A DNA stretch of 64,000 bases from Bacteroidaceae bacterium. Lineage in GTDB: Bacteria; Bacteroidota; Bacteroidia; Bacteroidales; Bacteroidaceae. A program made the position numbers and the translations under genes. Below, in pieces: positions 55,483-63,786 of the stretch. The notes beneath the pieces were generated by a model. The model was not told where the DNA came from. It searched no databases and saw nothing but the letters and a program-made list of their open reading frames with translations. The DNA lies in the NCBI GenBank assembly GCA_024401275.1, contig JAKSLJ010000011.1, positions 19,619 through 83,618 on the forward strand, in the 5' to 3' direction. How positions within the stretch are numbered: the stretch's first letter is position 1; every line of letters starts with the position of its first letter.

Positions 55483-55616
55483 TTTTGTTTTGTTTTTGCG
55501 TTATTATCCTATTTGAAGATTATTCTTCCAAGTATCGGTTGCCTAAGCAAATGTTTTGGAATATCCAAGCATAGCTTGCATATTCCACCTATTTTCCGTC
55601 TCTATAAACATATTAC

Positions 55617-55644
55617 TCCCCCTCCCCATAGTCGGGGAGGGGGT
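55617..55644. other. GC-rich hairpin / G-tract cluster between carboxyltransferase and biotin carrier genes
   Basis: CCCCCTCCCC (55618-55627) pairs perfectly with GGGGAGGGGG (55634-55643), 6-base loop ATAGTC. A further six-G tract follows at 55646-55652, so the plus strand also holds three long G-tracts. It is extreme for this AT-moderate genome and lies in the untranslated gap of 183 bases of a minus-strand operon. Confidence 0.7.
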
Positions 55645-55665
55645 ATGGGGGGAGAGGCTTGCTTT

Positions 55666-57228
55666 TTACATAGGAATGTTTCCGTGCTTCTTCTCTGGGA
55701 GAGCATCACGCTTAGTTGCGAGCTGAGCGAGAGCCTTGCAGATACGGAAACGAGTGTTGCGAGGTTCGATTACGTCGTCGATGTAACCGTACTTAGCTGC
55801 CTGGTATGGATTTGCGAAGAGGTCTGAGTATTCCTTCTCCTTTTCTGCGAGGAATGCCTTTACATCTTCACCAGCCTCCTTCTTAGCCTTAGCTTCACGA
55901 GCAGAAAGAACAGCAACAGCACCTGCTGCACCCATAACTGCGATTTCAGCTGATGGCCAAGCGTAGTTGAGGTCTGTGCGGAGCTGCTTACAGCCCATCA
56001 CGATGTGAGAACCACCGTATGACTTGCGGAGAGTAACTGTAACCTTTGGCACTGTAGCCTCACCATAAGCGTAGAGAAGCTTAGCACCATGCTGGATAAC
56101 AGCGTTGTACTCCTGACCTGTACCTGGGAGGAAGCCTGGTACGTCAACGAGAGATACGATTGGAATATTGAATGCGTCGCAGAAACGAACGAAACGAGCA
56201 CCCTTACGAGAAGCGTTTACGTCGAGAACACCTGCGTAAGCTGATGGCTGGTTAGCTACGATACCAACTGACTGACCGTTGAAGCGAGCGAAACCAACAA
56301 TGATGTTCTTAGCGAACTTAGGCTGAACCTCAAAGAACTCGCCGTTATCAACAACTTCGCCGATAACCTTGTACATATCGTAAGCTGCGTTAGGATTCTC
56401 TGGCATGATCTCGTTGAGAACATCAGAAACGCGGTCAACAGGGTCGTTGCAAGCTACGCGTGGAGCTTCTTCCATGTTGTTAGATGGAATGTAGCTAACG
56501 AGTGTGCGGATCATCTGGAGACCTTCTTCCTCAGTCTTTGCTGTGAAGTGAGTAACACCAGACTTAGAAGCGTGAACAGAAGCACCACCGAGGCTTTCCT
56601 GGTCAACAACCTCACCAGTTACAGTCTTAACAACGGCAGGACCTGTAAGGAACATGTAAGAAGTTCCCTCCATCATGAGAGTGAAGTCCTGGAGAGCTGG
56701 AGAATAAACAGCACCACCTGCGCAAGGACCGTAGATAGCTGCAATCTGAGGAACAACACCAGAAGCGAGGATGTTGCGCTCGAAGATCTCTGCGTAACCA
56801 GCGAGAGCGTTGATACCTTCCTGGATACGAGCACCACCTGAGTCGTTGATACCGATACAAGGAGCACCCATCTTCATTGCCATATCCATAACCTTGCAGA
56901 TCTTCTGAGCCATAGTCTCAGAGAGAGAACCGCCGTTTACAGTGAAGTCCTGGGCGTAAACATAAACGAGACGGCCGTCGATAGTACCGCTACCAACAAC
57001 AACACCGTCACCGAGAGTCTGCTTCTTCTCCATACCGAAGTTTGTACAACGGTGGAGCTTGAACATATCAAACTCTTCAAAACTGCCCTCGTCGAGGAGC
57101 ATATCGATACGCTCGCGAGCTGTATATTTGCCGCGTGCGTGCTGCTTTTCAATAGCCTTTTCGCCACCACCAAGTTCGGCAACAGCGCGCTTTTCAATCA
57201 AAGCTTTGATTTTATCTAATTGTGACAT
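55666..57228 (-). CDS. mmdA: Acyl-CoA carboxyltransferase subunit (methylmalonyl-CoA decarboxylase alpha / propionyl-CoA carboxylase beta)
   Basis: A 520-residue protein of the carboxyltransferase family. Blocks: KYTARERIDMLLDEGSFEEF, CIGINDSGGARIQEGINALA with the first oxyanion hole, YGPCAGGAVYSPALQDF, SLGGASVHASKSGVTHF, and the second oxyanion region FLPGTGQEYNAVIQHGAKLL. Family enzymes move CO2 between methylmalonyl-CoA (or propionyl-CoA) and biotin. With epimerase upstream and biotin carrier downstream it fits methylmalonyl-CoA decarboxylase; whether it runs as decarboxylase or carboxylase is not fixed by sequence. Confidence 0.92.
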   Translation of the reverse strand: MSQLDKIKALIEKRAVAELGGGEKAIEKQHARGKYTARERIDMLLDEGSFEEFDMFKLHRCTNFGMEKKQTLGDGVVVGSGTIDGRLVYVYAQDFTVNGGSLSETMAQKICKVMDMAMKMGAPCIGINDSGGARIQEGINALAGYAEIFERNILASGVVPQIAAIYGPCAGGAVYSPALQDFTLMMEGTSYMFLTGPAVVKTVTGEVVDQESLGGASVHASKSGVTHFTAKTEEEGLQMIRTLVSYIPSNNMEEAPRVACNDPVDRVSDVLNEIMPENPNAAYDMYKVIGEVVDNGEFFEVQPKFAKNIIVGFARFNGQSVGIVANQPSAYAGVLDVNASRKGARFVRFCDAFNIPIVSLVDVPGFLPGTGQEYNAVIQHGAKLLYAYGEATVPKVTVTLRKSYGGSHIVMGCKQLRTDLNYAWPSAEIAVMGAAGAVAVLSAREAKAKKEAGEDVKAFLAEKEKEYSDLFANPYQAAKYGYIDDVIEPRNTRFRICKALAQLATKRDALPEKKHGNIPM

Positions 57229-57263
57229 ATTATCAAATATAAATTATTAATTACCGATTAAAA

Positions 57264-57668
57264 TTAGTGTTCGCAGAGCTCCGTGAGGATACCGCAAGTT
57301 GACTTTGGATGAAGGAATGCGATGTTGAGGTTTTCTGCACCCTTACGTGGAGCCTTGTCGATGAGGCGGATTTCCTTGCCTTCGCACTCTGCAAGAGCAT
57401 TAGCAACGCCATCTTCTACGCAGAATGCAACGTGGTGAACACCCTTGTTGCCCTTGTCAAGCCACTTCTGGATTGTTGAATCTGGAGATGTTGGCTCGAG
57501 GAGTTCAAGCTTTACTTCGCCGCACTTAAGGAAGGCAGTCTTTACCTTCTGGTCAGCAACTTCTTCTACTGCGTAGCACTCAAGACCGAGTACTTCCTTG
57601 AAATAAGGGAGAGCTTCCTCAATGCTCTGAACAGCAATACCGAGGTGCTCGATGTGTGAAATTTTCAT
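57264..57668 (-). CDS. mce: Methylmalonyl-CoA epimerase
   Basis: A 134-residue protein of the vicinal-oxygen-chelate fold. The start at 57668 (MKISHIEHLGIAVQSIEEAL) was chosen over 57746, which adds Lys-rich nonsense. Metal ligands: His in HIEHLGIAV, His in GVHHVAFCVEDG, and Glu near the end (ILTELCEH). It interconverts the (R) and (S) forms of methylmalonyl-CoA, linking the mutase (mutAB, 15.8-19.8 kb) to the carboxyltransferase, which is 35 bases downstream. Confidence 0.93.
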   Translation of the reverse strand: MKISHIEHLGIAVQSIEEALPYFKEVLGLECYAVEEVADQKVKTAFLKCGEVKLELLEPTSPDSTIQKWLDKGNKGVHHVAFCVEDGVANALAECEGKEIRLIDKAPRKGAENLNIAFLHPKSTCGILTELCEH

Positions 57669-57742
57669 TTTGGTTATTTTGAGTTTTAAAGTTTTACTTT
57701 TTATATCTTTAGTTTTCAGTTTTAAGCTGTAGCGATGAAACA

Positions 57743-58234
57743 TCAATCTTCTCCTTTGATGGCTTTCAATATAACACTTGTGGCACCCATGGTAAAAAGG
57801 GTGCCATCGTCGATGATTCTCTTTTCTCTGTCGCCGAGAATCACGTCTCCGACGAATGTTCCAGTATAGCTAGGTCCGTCGGAAAGTATATATTTAAGGT
57901 TGCCGTTTTTGTCGCGAGAGATGTCAATATTGCAATGGCAATGGTCAATGCTTGGGTCGGAAGTCTCAATAGGCACAGTAGTCTTAGCGCCTTTGCAGTA
58001 CTTTCCTATTATATTATTGCCCATGCGAAGCGGGAGAAGCTGCTTGAAATGGAATTGGTTTTCTATGACAAGCAAATGAGCTACTGCCTCTTCCTTCTGC
58101 TTCATCACGCCAATGCGAATTCCAAACTGATGGTTGCATTGCGGACATTGGAAGACAAGTTTCTGCCCTTCAGCGTATTTTGTTTCGTCGAAGGTAATCT
58201 TGTTGTCACATTTCGGGCAGCGCACTCTTTTCAT
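57743..58234 (-). CDS. Zinc-ribbon and FHA domain protein
   Basis: A 163-residue protein. Two CxxC pairs (VRCPKCDNKI and FQCPQCNHQF) form an N-terminal zinc ribbon; the rest fits a forkhead-associated domain: MGNNIIGKYCKGAKTTVPIE, DPSIDHCHCNIDI (the usual SxxH core, here SIDHCH), and GPSYTGTFVGDVILGDREKR. FHA domains bind phosphothreonine. The ATG at 58234 overlaps the TAA of the HU/SPOR gene (TAATG), which decides this start over the one at 58252. Function unknown. Confidence 0.82.
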   Translation of the reverse strand: MKRVRCPKCDNKITFDETKYAEGQKLVFQCPQCNHQFGIRIGVMKQKEEAVAHLLVIENQFHFKQLLPLRMGNNIIGKYCKGAKTTVPIETSDPSIDHCHCNIDISRDKNGNLKYILSDGPSYTGTFVGDVILGDREKRIIDDGTLFTMGATSVILKAIKGED

Positions 58235-59235
58235 TATATCTTCTTTATCCAAGCAATCTTGAACTTTTCATTGTCCAAATGCTTTGCGATTTCAACTTTA
58301 GCGTCTTCAATATTTGCGTAAGTTCCGAATACAACCATTGGAGATTTCTCTCCGTCAATTGTAGCAGCTACGCCTTCTTTTACAAGCTCTTCAGCATAGT
58401 ACTTGGCACCATCCATGCTGATACCCGCAGCAAGTACGATTGTATAATTAGCTTCTTTTGCTTCAGGAGCTTTAGGAGTTTCCGGTTTCTTTGCAACAAC
58501 CTTCTTCGCAACGACTTTCTTTGCTGGAGCTTTCTTTTCAACAACAGTAGTTTCTGATTTCCAATTGAAAACAGAAGCAAGCTGAACATCCTGCATGGCA
58601 GTTGCTGCATACTTCATTGGAATAACTGAAAGCACAGAGATGGCAACCACAGCGGCTGCTGTAGCACACTTGCGAATTGTTGAACGCTTGATAGTGATAA
58701 CAATTGGTTCGTCGTCTTCCTTTGCAAAGATACTCTTCTTCTTTTCTTCTGAAGGAACGAAAGAAGGCTTGAGAATGGCATTTACCTTTGTCTCGTCGCT
58801 CTTTTCGGCAGCAACAAGTGCCTCAAGCGTATTAATCTCAAGAGCATCCATTCCATAGATGGATGGAGTAAGGAGACCAGAAGCATGAGGAGTAAAGTCG
58901 TATTCGCCATTGCTGTATGAAAGTATGCCAACACCCTTGAAATCAAAAGATCCGTTATTATAGAGAGCGTTCTTTATGTCCTCCACTTCTCTCATTATCT
59001 CTTTCTCTGCGTCAGGATAAGACATCTGGTAAGTGTCTATATACGACTGAACGAGGAGAGAATCGTTGATATTCACTCTAGGATTAAAGCCGAGAGTGCG
59101 AGAAGGTGGAAGGAAAACATTCTCAACATCATCGAATCTTGCAGTCAAAGGATTGGCCATGAAGCATCCGAATCCCGGAACGATTACGGAATTTTCATTC
59201 AGCAAGAGACTTTCAATATGTTTTACTATCTTCAT
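58234..59235 (-). CDS. HU-like domain and SPOR domain membrane protein
   Basis: A 333-residue protein. Residues 1-130 fit the HU/CCDC81-like domain found in Bacteroidetes envelope proteins (IVPGFGCFMANPLTARFDDV, GFDFKGVGILSYSNGEYDF-like SFDFKGVGILSYSNGEYDF). A membrane helix follows (about 193-212, CATAAAVVAISVLSVIPM), then a Lys/Pro/Ala-rich spacer and a C-terminal SPOR domain (YTIVLAAGISMDGAKYYAEE to the end), which binds denuded peptidoglycan, typically at the division site. First gene of the operon that continues into FHA, epimerase and carboxyltransferase genes. Confidence 0.82.
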   Translation of the reverse strand: MKIVKHIESLLLNENSVIVPGFGCFMANPLTARFDDVENVFLPPSRTLGFNPRVNINDSLLVQSYIDTYQMSYPDAEKEIMREVEDIKNALYNNGSFDFKGVGILSYSNGEYDFTPHASGLLTPSIYGMDALEINTLEALVAAEKSDETKVNAILKPSFVPSEEKKKSIFAKEDDEPIVITIKRSTIRKCATAAAVVAISVLSVIPMKYAATAMQDVQLASVFNWKSETTVVEKKAPAKKVVAKKVVAKKPETPKAPEAKEANYTIVLAAGISMDGAKYYAEELVKEGVAATIDGEKSPMVVFGTYANIEDAKVEIAKHLDNEKFKIAWIKKI

Positions 59236-59308
59236 ATAGAATCAGTTACGGTGTTTAGTAATTAATATTACTATGCTTTCAAAATGTATATCATTATACA
59301 AATCGGTG

Positions 59309-59338
59309 CAAAGTTATAAAAAAAGATAGAAAAACAAA
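59309..59338 (-). promoter_or_regulatory. Promoter of the HU/SPOR-FHA-mce-mmdA run
   Basis: Minus strand: TTTG (59338-59335), 18-base spacer, TAACTTTG (59316-59309), 73 bases before the ATG at 59235. Confidence 0.62.
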
Positions 59339-59419
59339 CAAAAAGGAAGAAATATTTACTTTTTTCTTAATATATGCAGAATAATCAAGAGCGGATATGC
59401 GTTTTTAGGCAACTAATTC

Positions 59420-59737
59420 CTATTCATCAACTTCTTGAAAGTCCACATATTCGCCTTCGTTGTCCTTGAATATTTGCTTATGAGAAGATGAACCTCTTCC
59501 CTGATAATTACCATTTCCATGACAATCACCATTTGCGTGAGAATTGCCGCTTCTTTGCGAATTAGTGTTTCCTTGCGAGAAAGCACTTGAGTTCTGTTCG
59601 GTGTTATTGTAACCACCGTACCATTTTCCCTTTTTATTGCCATTGACCACATTCCATGTCTTCAGCAGTATTCCGCCAATGAGGAGTACTGGAAGAAGTA
59701 TGACAAGCATAATAAGGCAACCTAAGAATTGAAACAT
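59420..59737 (-). CDS. DUF4834-like small membrane protein
   Basis: A 105-residue protein. One hydrophobic helix at the N-terminus (MFQFLGCLIMLVILLPVLLI) is followed by a long polar Asn/Gly/Ser-rich stretch (NSQRSGNSHANGDCHGNGNY) and a short acidic end (DNEGEYVDFQEVDE) typical of DUF4834 proteins. Function unknown. It starts 15 bases after the ClC gene ends, so it is the last gene of the Sua5-ClC-DUF4834 run. Confidence 0.68.
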   Translation of the reverse strand: MFQFLGCLIMLVILLPVLLIGGILLKTWNVVNGNKKGKWYGGYNNTEQNSSAFSQGNTNSQRSGNSHANGDCHGNGNYQGRGSSSHKQIFKDNEGEYVDFQEVDE

Positions 59738-59752
59738 AGCTTAAATAATTTT

Positions 59753-61516
59753 TTATTCTTGCGAGAGATCATATACCATTTGTCTGTAAACACGATAGAC
59801 GTGATACCTAGATATATATCCAATTAGCGTGCCATCCGTTTCACAAACCGGAAGTTGATGCGCATGTGTCTCGTCGAGAAGCTTCATTACGGACTCCATC
59901 GGGTCGTTGATTCCGATTATGGCAGCAGGTTGCGACATGAGCTGACGAACCGTGAAATGATGGTAAAGTTCTGTCCGGAACACAATATGGCGCAGCTTCA
60001 TCATGTCTATTTCACCGAGCAGATGTCCCGCATCATCAAGTACCGGAAGAACATTTCTCTTAGAACGACTAAGATATTTTACCAATTGTCCCAGTTCTAC
60101 ATCCGGTTTAACGGAATCATTGTTCTTGTCTATCACATTCTGAATATTCATCAGAGTGAGCACGGCTTGGTCAGTATGATGAGTCAGGAGCTTGCCTTCA
60201 CGAGCAAGACGACCTGCATATATGGAATGTGGTTCGAAAATGTTTATCGTCAGATAAGAGCTGATGGCAACAATCATGAGCGGAATGAACATGTTGTAGC
60301 CCCCTGTGATTTCTGCGATAAGGAATATTCCCGTAAGTGGAGCGTGCATGACACCAGCCATTACAGCAGCCATTCCGAGAAGCGCAAAGTTCTTCTCCGG
60401 CAGTTCAACGCCTATGTCATAGATATTCCATATTCTTGCAAAAAGGAAACCAGCAAAAGCGCCAATGAAAAGGGATGGAGCAAAAGTACCACCACAACCT
60501 CCACCGCCGTTTGTGGCAGAAGTGGCGAACACCTTTGTCAGCACGACCATTGCAACATAAAGAACCAGAAGATTTGACTTACCGGCAAACACAGAAGTGT
60601 CAAGAATCTTGTCCCAATCTGCCTGGCTTGTTCCGTTAAGAAGAATGTTTATGCTATTGTAACCTTCGCCGTAAAGTGAAGGGAAAAGGATGATGAGAGT
60701 AGAGAGGATAAGAGCACCAACAATCCATTTCAAGTAAAAATGCTCTTTGAGTTTGGAGAAAATCCCTTCGGTAAACGCCATTGTACGCATGAAGTAAAGG
60801 CTAACAATACCGCAAAAAGCTCCAAGCAAAAGTGTTGCAGGAACTCGTCTTACTGTCCAGTCGGCATCAAGCGTAAAGTGGAACAACGAGTCGCTACCCA
60901 TAAAAATATAGGTGAAGCAAGTAGCAGTAACAGAAGCGATAAGGATAGGTAGCAGAGATGCCATCGTAAGGTCTATCATCAACACCTCAAGCGTGAAGAC
61001 AAGACCTGCCATCGGCGCCTTGAACACACCGGCTATGGCAGCAGAAGCTCCACAACCTACGAGAACCATCAGCGTTTTGTTGTCAAGCCCAAACATTCTG
61101 CCGAGGTTACTTCCGATAGCAGAACCGGTAAGCACAATAGGAGCCTCAGCTCCCACAGAACCACCACAACCGATTGTAATGGCCGACGCAACAACTGACG
61201 ACCAACAGTTATGTGCTTTCAGTCGGCTCTTGCTTCGGCTTATGGCATAGAGTATTCGAGTAATACCGTGAGAAATATTGTCTCTGACCACATAGCGCAC
61301 AAATAAGGCTGTAACGAGGATACCGATTGCCGGATATATCATGTACAACCAGTTGAATGTATTAGGATCAAAGTTCTGAGTAAGAAGCAGTTGCACTCGA
61401 TGGATAATCCAGTGCAACACATAACCAGCCACGGCAGCAAAGAAGCCAACAAAGAGGCTCAGCACCATGACAAGCCGTTTTTCGGATATTTTTTCTTTTA
61501 TTGTTGTTACGTTCAT
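59753..61516 (-). CDS. ClC-family chloride channel/antiporter with CBS domains
   Basis: A 587-residue protein. The ClC core has about a dozen helices; GCGGSVGAEAPIVLTGSAIG holds the gating Glu of the second selectivity motif, and GGGGCGGTFAPSLFIGAFAG is the GxFxP motif. Two C-terminal CBS domains (about 450-587; VLPVLDDAGHLLGEIDMMKL and LPVCETDGTLIGYISRYHVY) may bind adenine nucleotides. The ATG overlaps the Sua5 stop (TAATG), so translation is coupled. Transport mode, channel or Cl-/H+ exchange, is undecided; the gating Glu allows either. Confidence 0.92.
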   Translation of the reverse strand: MNVTTIKEKISEKRLVMVLSLFVGFFAAVAGYVLHWIIHRVQLLLTQNFDPNTFNWLYMIYPAIGILVTALFVRYVVRDNISHGITRILYAISRSKSRLKAHNCWSSVVASAITIGCGGSVGAEAPIVLTGSAIGSNLGRMFGLDNKTLMVLVGCGASAAIAGVFKAPMAGLVFTLEVLMIDLTMASLLPILIASVTATCFTYIFMGSDSLFHFTLDADWTVRRVPATLLLGAFCGIVSLYFMRTMAFTEGIFSKLKEHFYLKWIVGALILSTLIILFPSLYGEGYNSINILLNGTSQADWDKILDTSVFAGKSNLLVLYVAMVVLTKVFATSATNGGGGCGGTFAPSLFIGAFAGFLFARIWNIYDIGVELPEKNFALLGMAAVMAGVMHAPLTGIFLIAEITGGYNMFIPLMIVAISSYLTINIFEPHSIYAGRLAREGKLLTHHTDQAVLTLMNIQNVIDKNNDSVKPDVELGQLVKYLSRSKRNVLPVLDDAGHLLGEIDMMKLRHIVFRTELYHHFTVRQLMSQPAAIIGINDPMESVMKLLDETHAHQLPVCETDGTLIGYISRYHVYRVYRQMVYDLSQE

Positions 61517-62085
61517 TAATGTCTAATTATCTCCACCTCTCCGTTTTTCCTAAGTTTTATGATGCTTGAAGGTTGCGTCTTCGTCTTGTCGCCACGACGG
61601 AATGAGCATACATAGTCAACAGAATCGATAATCTCCTGCGAGATTTCCTTGAAAGTTCGTGCAGAAGGTTCGCCGCTGATGTTTGCGCTTGTTGATACTA
61701 TAGGCTTCTGGAAACGATAGCAAAGCTGCTTTGAGAATTCCTCTCGTGTGATGCGAATGCCTACGCTACCGTCTTCTGCGTAGAGATTAGGCGCAAGTCC
61801 TGTTGCGCCATCAAGAATGACTGTGGTTGGCTTTGTGGCAAGTTCCATGATGTCCCAAGCCACATCCGGCACATCACGAACATAACGCTGTATGCGCGAG
61901 TCGCTGTCAACGAGGCAGATAAGTGCCTTGGAGTCTTCGCGTTGCTTTATCTTATATACTTTCTCAACCGCCTGCGGATTAGTTGCATCACAGCCGATTC
62001 CCCAGATTGTGTCTGTAGGATAAAGGATTATACCTCCCTGTCGCAACACCTTTACGGCGTTTTCAATGTCGATAGTACAATTCAT
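61516..62085 (-). CDS. L-threonylcarbamoyladenylate synthase (Sua5/YrdC/YwlC)
   Basis: A 189-residue enzyme that makes the threonylcarbamoyl-AMP used for t6A modification of tRNAs reading ANN codons. Blocks: GGIILYPTDTIWGIGCDATN, YKIKQREDSKAL (the KxR motif), TVILDGATGLAPNL and PIVSTSANISGEPSARTF (SxN motif). It lacks the extra Sua5 C-terminal domain, so it is the short YrdC type. Coupled to the ClC gene by TAATG overlap, an arrangement without obvious functional link. Confidence 0.94.
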   Translation of the reverse strand: MNCTIDIENAVKVLRQGGIILYPTDTIWGIGCDATNPQAVEKVYKIKQREDSKALICLVDSDSRIQRYVRDVPDVAWDIMELATKPTTVILDGATGLAPNLYAEDGSVGIRITREEFSKQLCYRFQKPIVSTSANISGEPSARTFKEISQEIIDSVDYVCSFRRGDKTKTQPSSIIKLRKNGEVEIIRH

Positions 62086-62159
62086 TGTCGTTTTTAAGCA
62101 GAAAAACGCAAGAGTTTCTTTCCCTTGCGTTCTTCGTGGTATATTTTTATAATGTTGTT

Positions 62160-62663
62160 TTATTCTTCAGTTTCCTTGGTGCCTTCGCTATTTGAATCGT
62201 CTATAAGCTGATTCTTCTTTGAGTAATAGCGATTGTAACTGCTATCATAGCTGTTGTTGGAAAGTCTTACAAGATGGATATAACCCATTTTCCAACCGGT
62301 TCTTCCGTTCTGGAGATAACCAGAGAGCTGACCGTTTCTGAGTGTATAATTAGCAATAACCACATGTGAACCATCGTCGTAGTTCATGTAGATACAGCCA
62401 TCGTCAACTGACCAGTTGAAGTTTGCGTATGACTCGCCATATCCATAAACAGCCTCGTCATATTCATAGCCAGTACCGTGTTTTGAGAAACCTGATTGAT
62501 GGAATCGGATATCAACATAGAAAGGACCTTTGTTTGATTCAACTTGTCCACGCCAAGTACCGTCAAGCTCAAATGCTATTTCGTGATCTTCGTCGCACGA
62601 AGTAAGCGAAAAAGTCATCAAAGATAAAAAGGCGATTGTTAGAAGTGTTGTTAATTTCTTCAT
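62160..62663 (-). CDS. Lipoprotein of unknown function
   Basis: A 167-residue protein. The start at 62663 (MKKLTTLLTIAFLSLMTFSL) gives a lipoprotein signal ending in TSC (Cys23); the longer frame from 62747 runs through the promoter. The mature part is beta-rich with many aromatic residues (IAFELDGTWRGQVESNKGPF and NFNWSVDDGCIYMNYDDG), recalling small lipocalin-like folds, then a polar tail SYNRYYSKKN. Function unknown. Own two-box promoter. Confidence 0.75.
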   Translation of the reverse strand: MKKLTTLLTIAFLSLMTFSLTSCDEDHEIAFELDGTWRGQVESNKGPFYVDIRFHQSGFSKHGTGYEYDEAVYGYGESYANFNWSVDDGCIYMNYDDGSHVVIANYTLRNGQLSGYLQNGRTGWKMGYIHLVRLSNNSYDSSYNRYYSKKNQLIDDSNSEGTKETEE

Positions 62664-62705
62664 GATTGTAGTTAAATAGATTAATGATTTAGCGGTTTTC
62701 GGGGG

Positions 62706-62737
62706 CAAAAGTAATACTTTTTTATACTTTTTACAAA
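62706..62737 (-). promoter_or_regulatory. Promoter of the 62160-62663 lipoprotein gene
   Basis: Minus strand: TTTG (62737-62734), 20-base spacer, TACTTTTG (62713-62706), 42 bases before the ATG. It overlaps the region upstream of the divergent trxB box, so the two promoters could interfere. Confidence 0.7.
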
Positions 62738-62755
62738 TTTTTGTCAACTTTTTTT

Positions 62756-62763
62756 TAACTTTG
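62756..62763 (+). promoter_or_regulatory. -7 box of trxB
   Basis: TAACTTTG, 59 bases before the trxB ATG. A TTTG upstream (62740-62743) is only 12 bases away, so no proper -33 box is claimed. Confidence 0.5.
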
Positions 62764-62822
62764 CACCAAAATATAACCTTATTACCAAAATAAAACTCCT
62801 ATACATTAATAATATATATAAT

Positions 62823-63761
62823 ATGGAACACACAAAATGCCTCATCATAGGAAGCGGCCCTGCTGGTTACACAGCTGCGATTTATGCTTCTAGAGCAAAC
62901 TTGAAACCAATAGAATATTGCGGACTTCAGATGGGAGGTCAGCTTACACAAACTACTACTGTCGAGAACTTTCCTGGTTATCCTGATGGCGTAGATGCCA
63001 ACATGATGATGATGGACATTCGCCAACAGGCAGAGAACTTCGGCGCTGACATTCGCGATGGTATCGTTACAAAGGTTGATTTCTCAAAGCGTCCTTACAT
63101 CGTAACAGTTGATGATACAACGGAAATTGAGGCGGAAACAGTCATTATTGCTACAGGTGCTTCGGCTAAATACCTTGGTCTTCCTGATGAAGAGCGTTTC
63201 AAGGGCATGGGCGTTAGCGCTTGTGCCACTTGCGACGGCTTCTTCTATCGTAAGAAGACAGTGGCTGTCGTAGGCGGTGGCGACACAGCTTGCGAGGACG
63301 CTCTCTATCTCTCTGGCCTTGCCAAGAAGGTTTATCTCGTTGTACGCAAGCCTTTCCTTCGTGCATCAAAGGTTATGCAGGAGCGTGTGATGAATACTGA
63401 GAATATTGAAGTTCTCTTTGAGCATAACACTCTCGGCCTTAATGGCGACGGCAAGGTTGGCGTTCAGGGCGCTCGTCTTGTGAAGCGCAAGGGTGAAGCT
63501 GATGAAGAGGAAGTAAACATCGACATAGACGGATTCTTCCTTGCCATCGGTCACAATCCAAATACAGAGATTTTCCGCGAGTGGCTTGATGTTGACAATA
63601 TGGGCTATTTCAAGACCATCGACGGAACTCCAAAGACAAAGATTCCAGGAGTATATGTTGCTGGCGACTGTGCTGATCCAGTTTATCGCCAAGCTATCGT
63701 AGCTGCCGGTTCTGGCTGTAAAGCTGCTCTTGAGGCAGAAAGATTCTTACTTGAAAATTAA
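62823..63761 (+). CDS. trxB: Thioredoxin-disulfide reductase
   Basis: A 312-residue flavoenzyme of normal length. FAD motif CLIIGSGPAGYTAAIYASRA (6-25), redox pair CATC (Cys134 and Cys137), NADPH motif VAVVGGGDTACEDALYL, and the C-terminal FAD site VAGDCADPVYRQAIVAAGSG. It keeps thioredoxin reduced with NADPH, the main thiol system in anaerobes without glutathione. An MFS gene follows after 25 bases. Confidence 0.96.
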   Translation: MEHTKCLIIGSGPAGYTAAIYASRANLKPIEYCGLQMGGQLTQTTTVENFPGYPDGVDANMMMMDIRQQAENFGADIRDGIVTKVDFSKRPYIVTVDDTTEIEAETVIIATGASAKYLGLPDEERFKGMGVSACATCDGFFYRKKTVAVVGGGDTACEDALYLSGLAKKVYLVVRKPFLRASKVMQERVMNTENIEVLFEHNTLGLNGDGKVGVQGARLVKRKGEADEEEVNIDIDGFFLAIGHNPNTEIFREWLDVDNMGYFKTIDGTPKTKIPGVYVAGDCADPVYRQAIVAAGSGCKAALEAERFLLEN

Positions 63762-63786
63762 TAACTCTTTTAATAACTAACAAATT

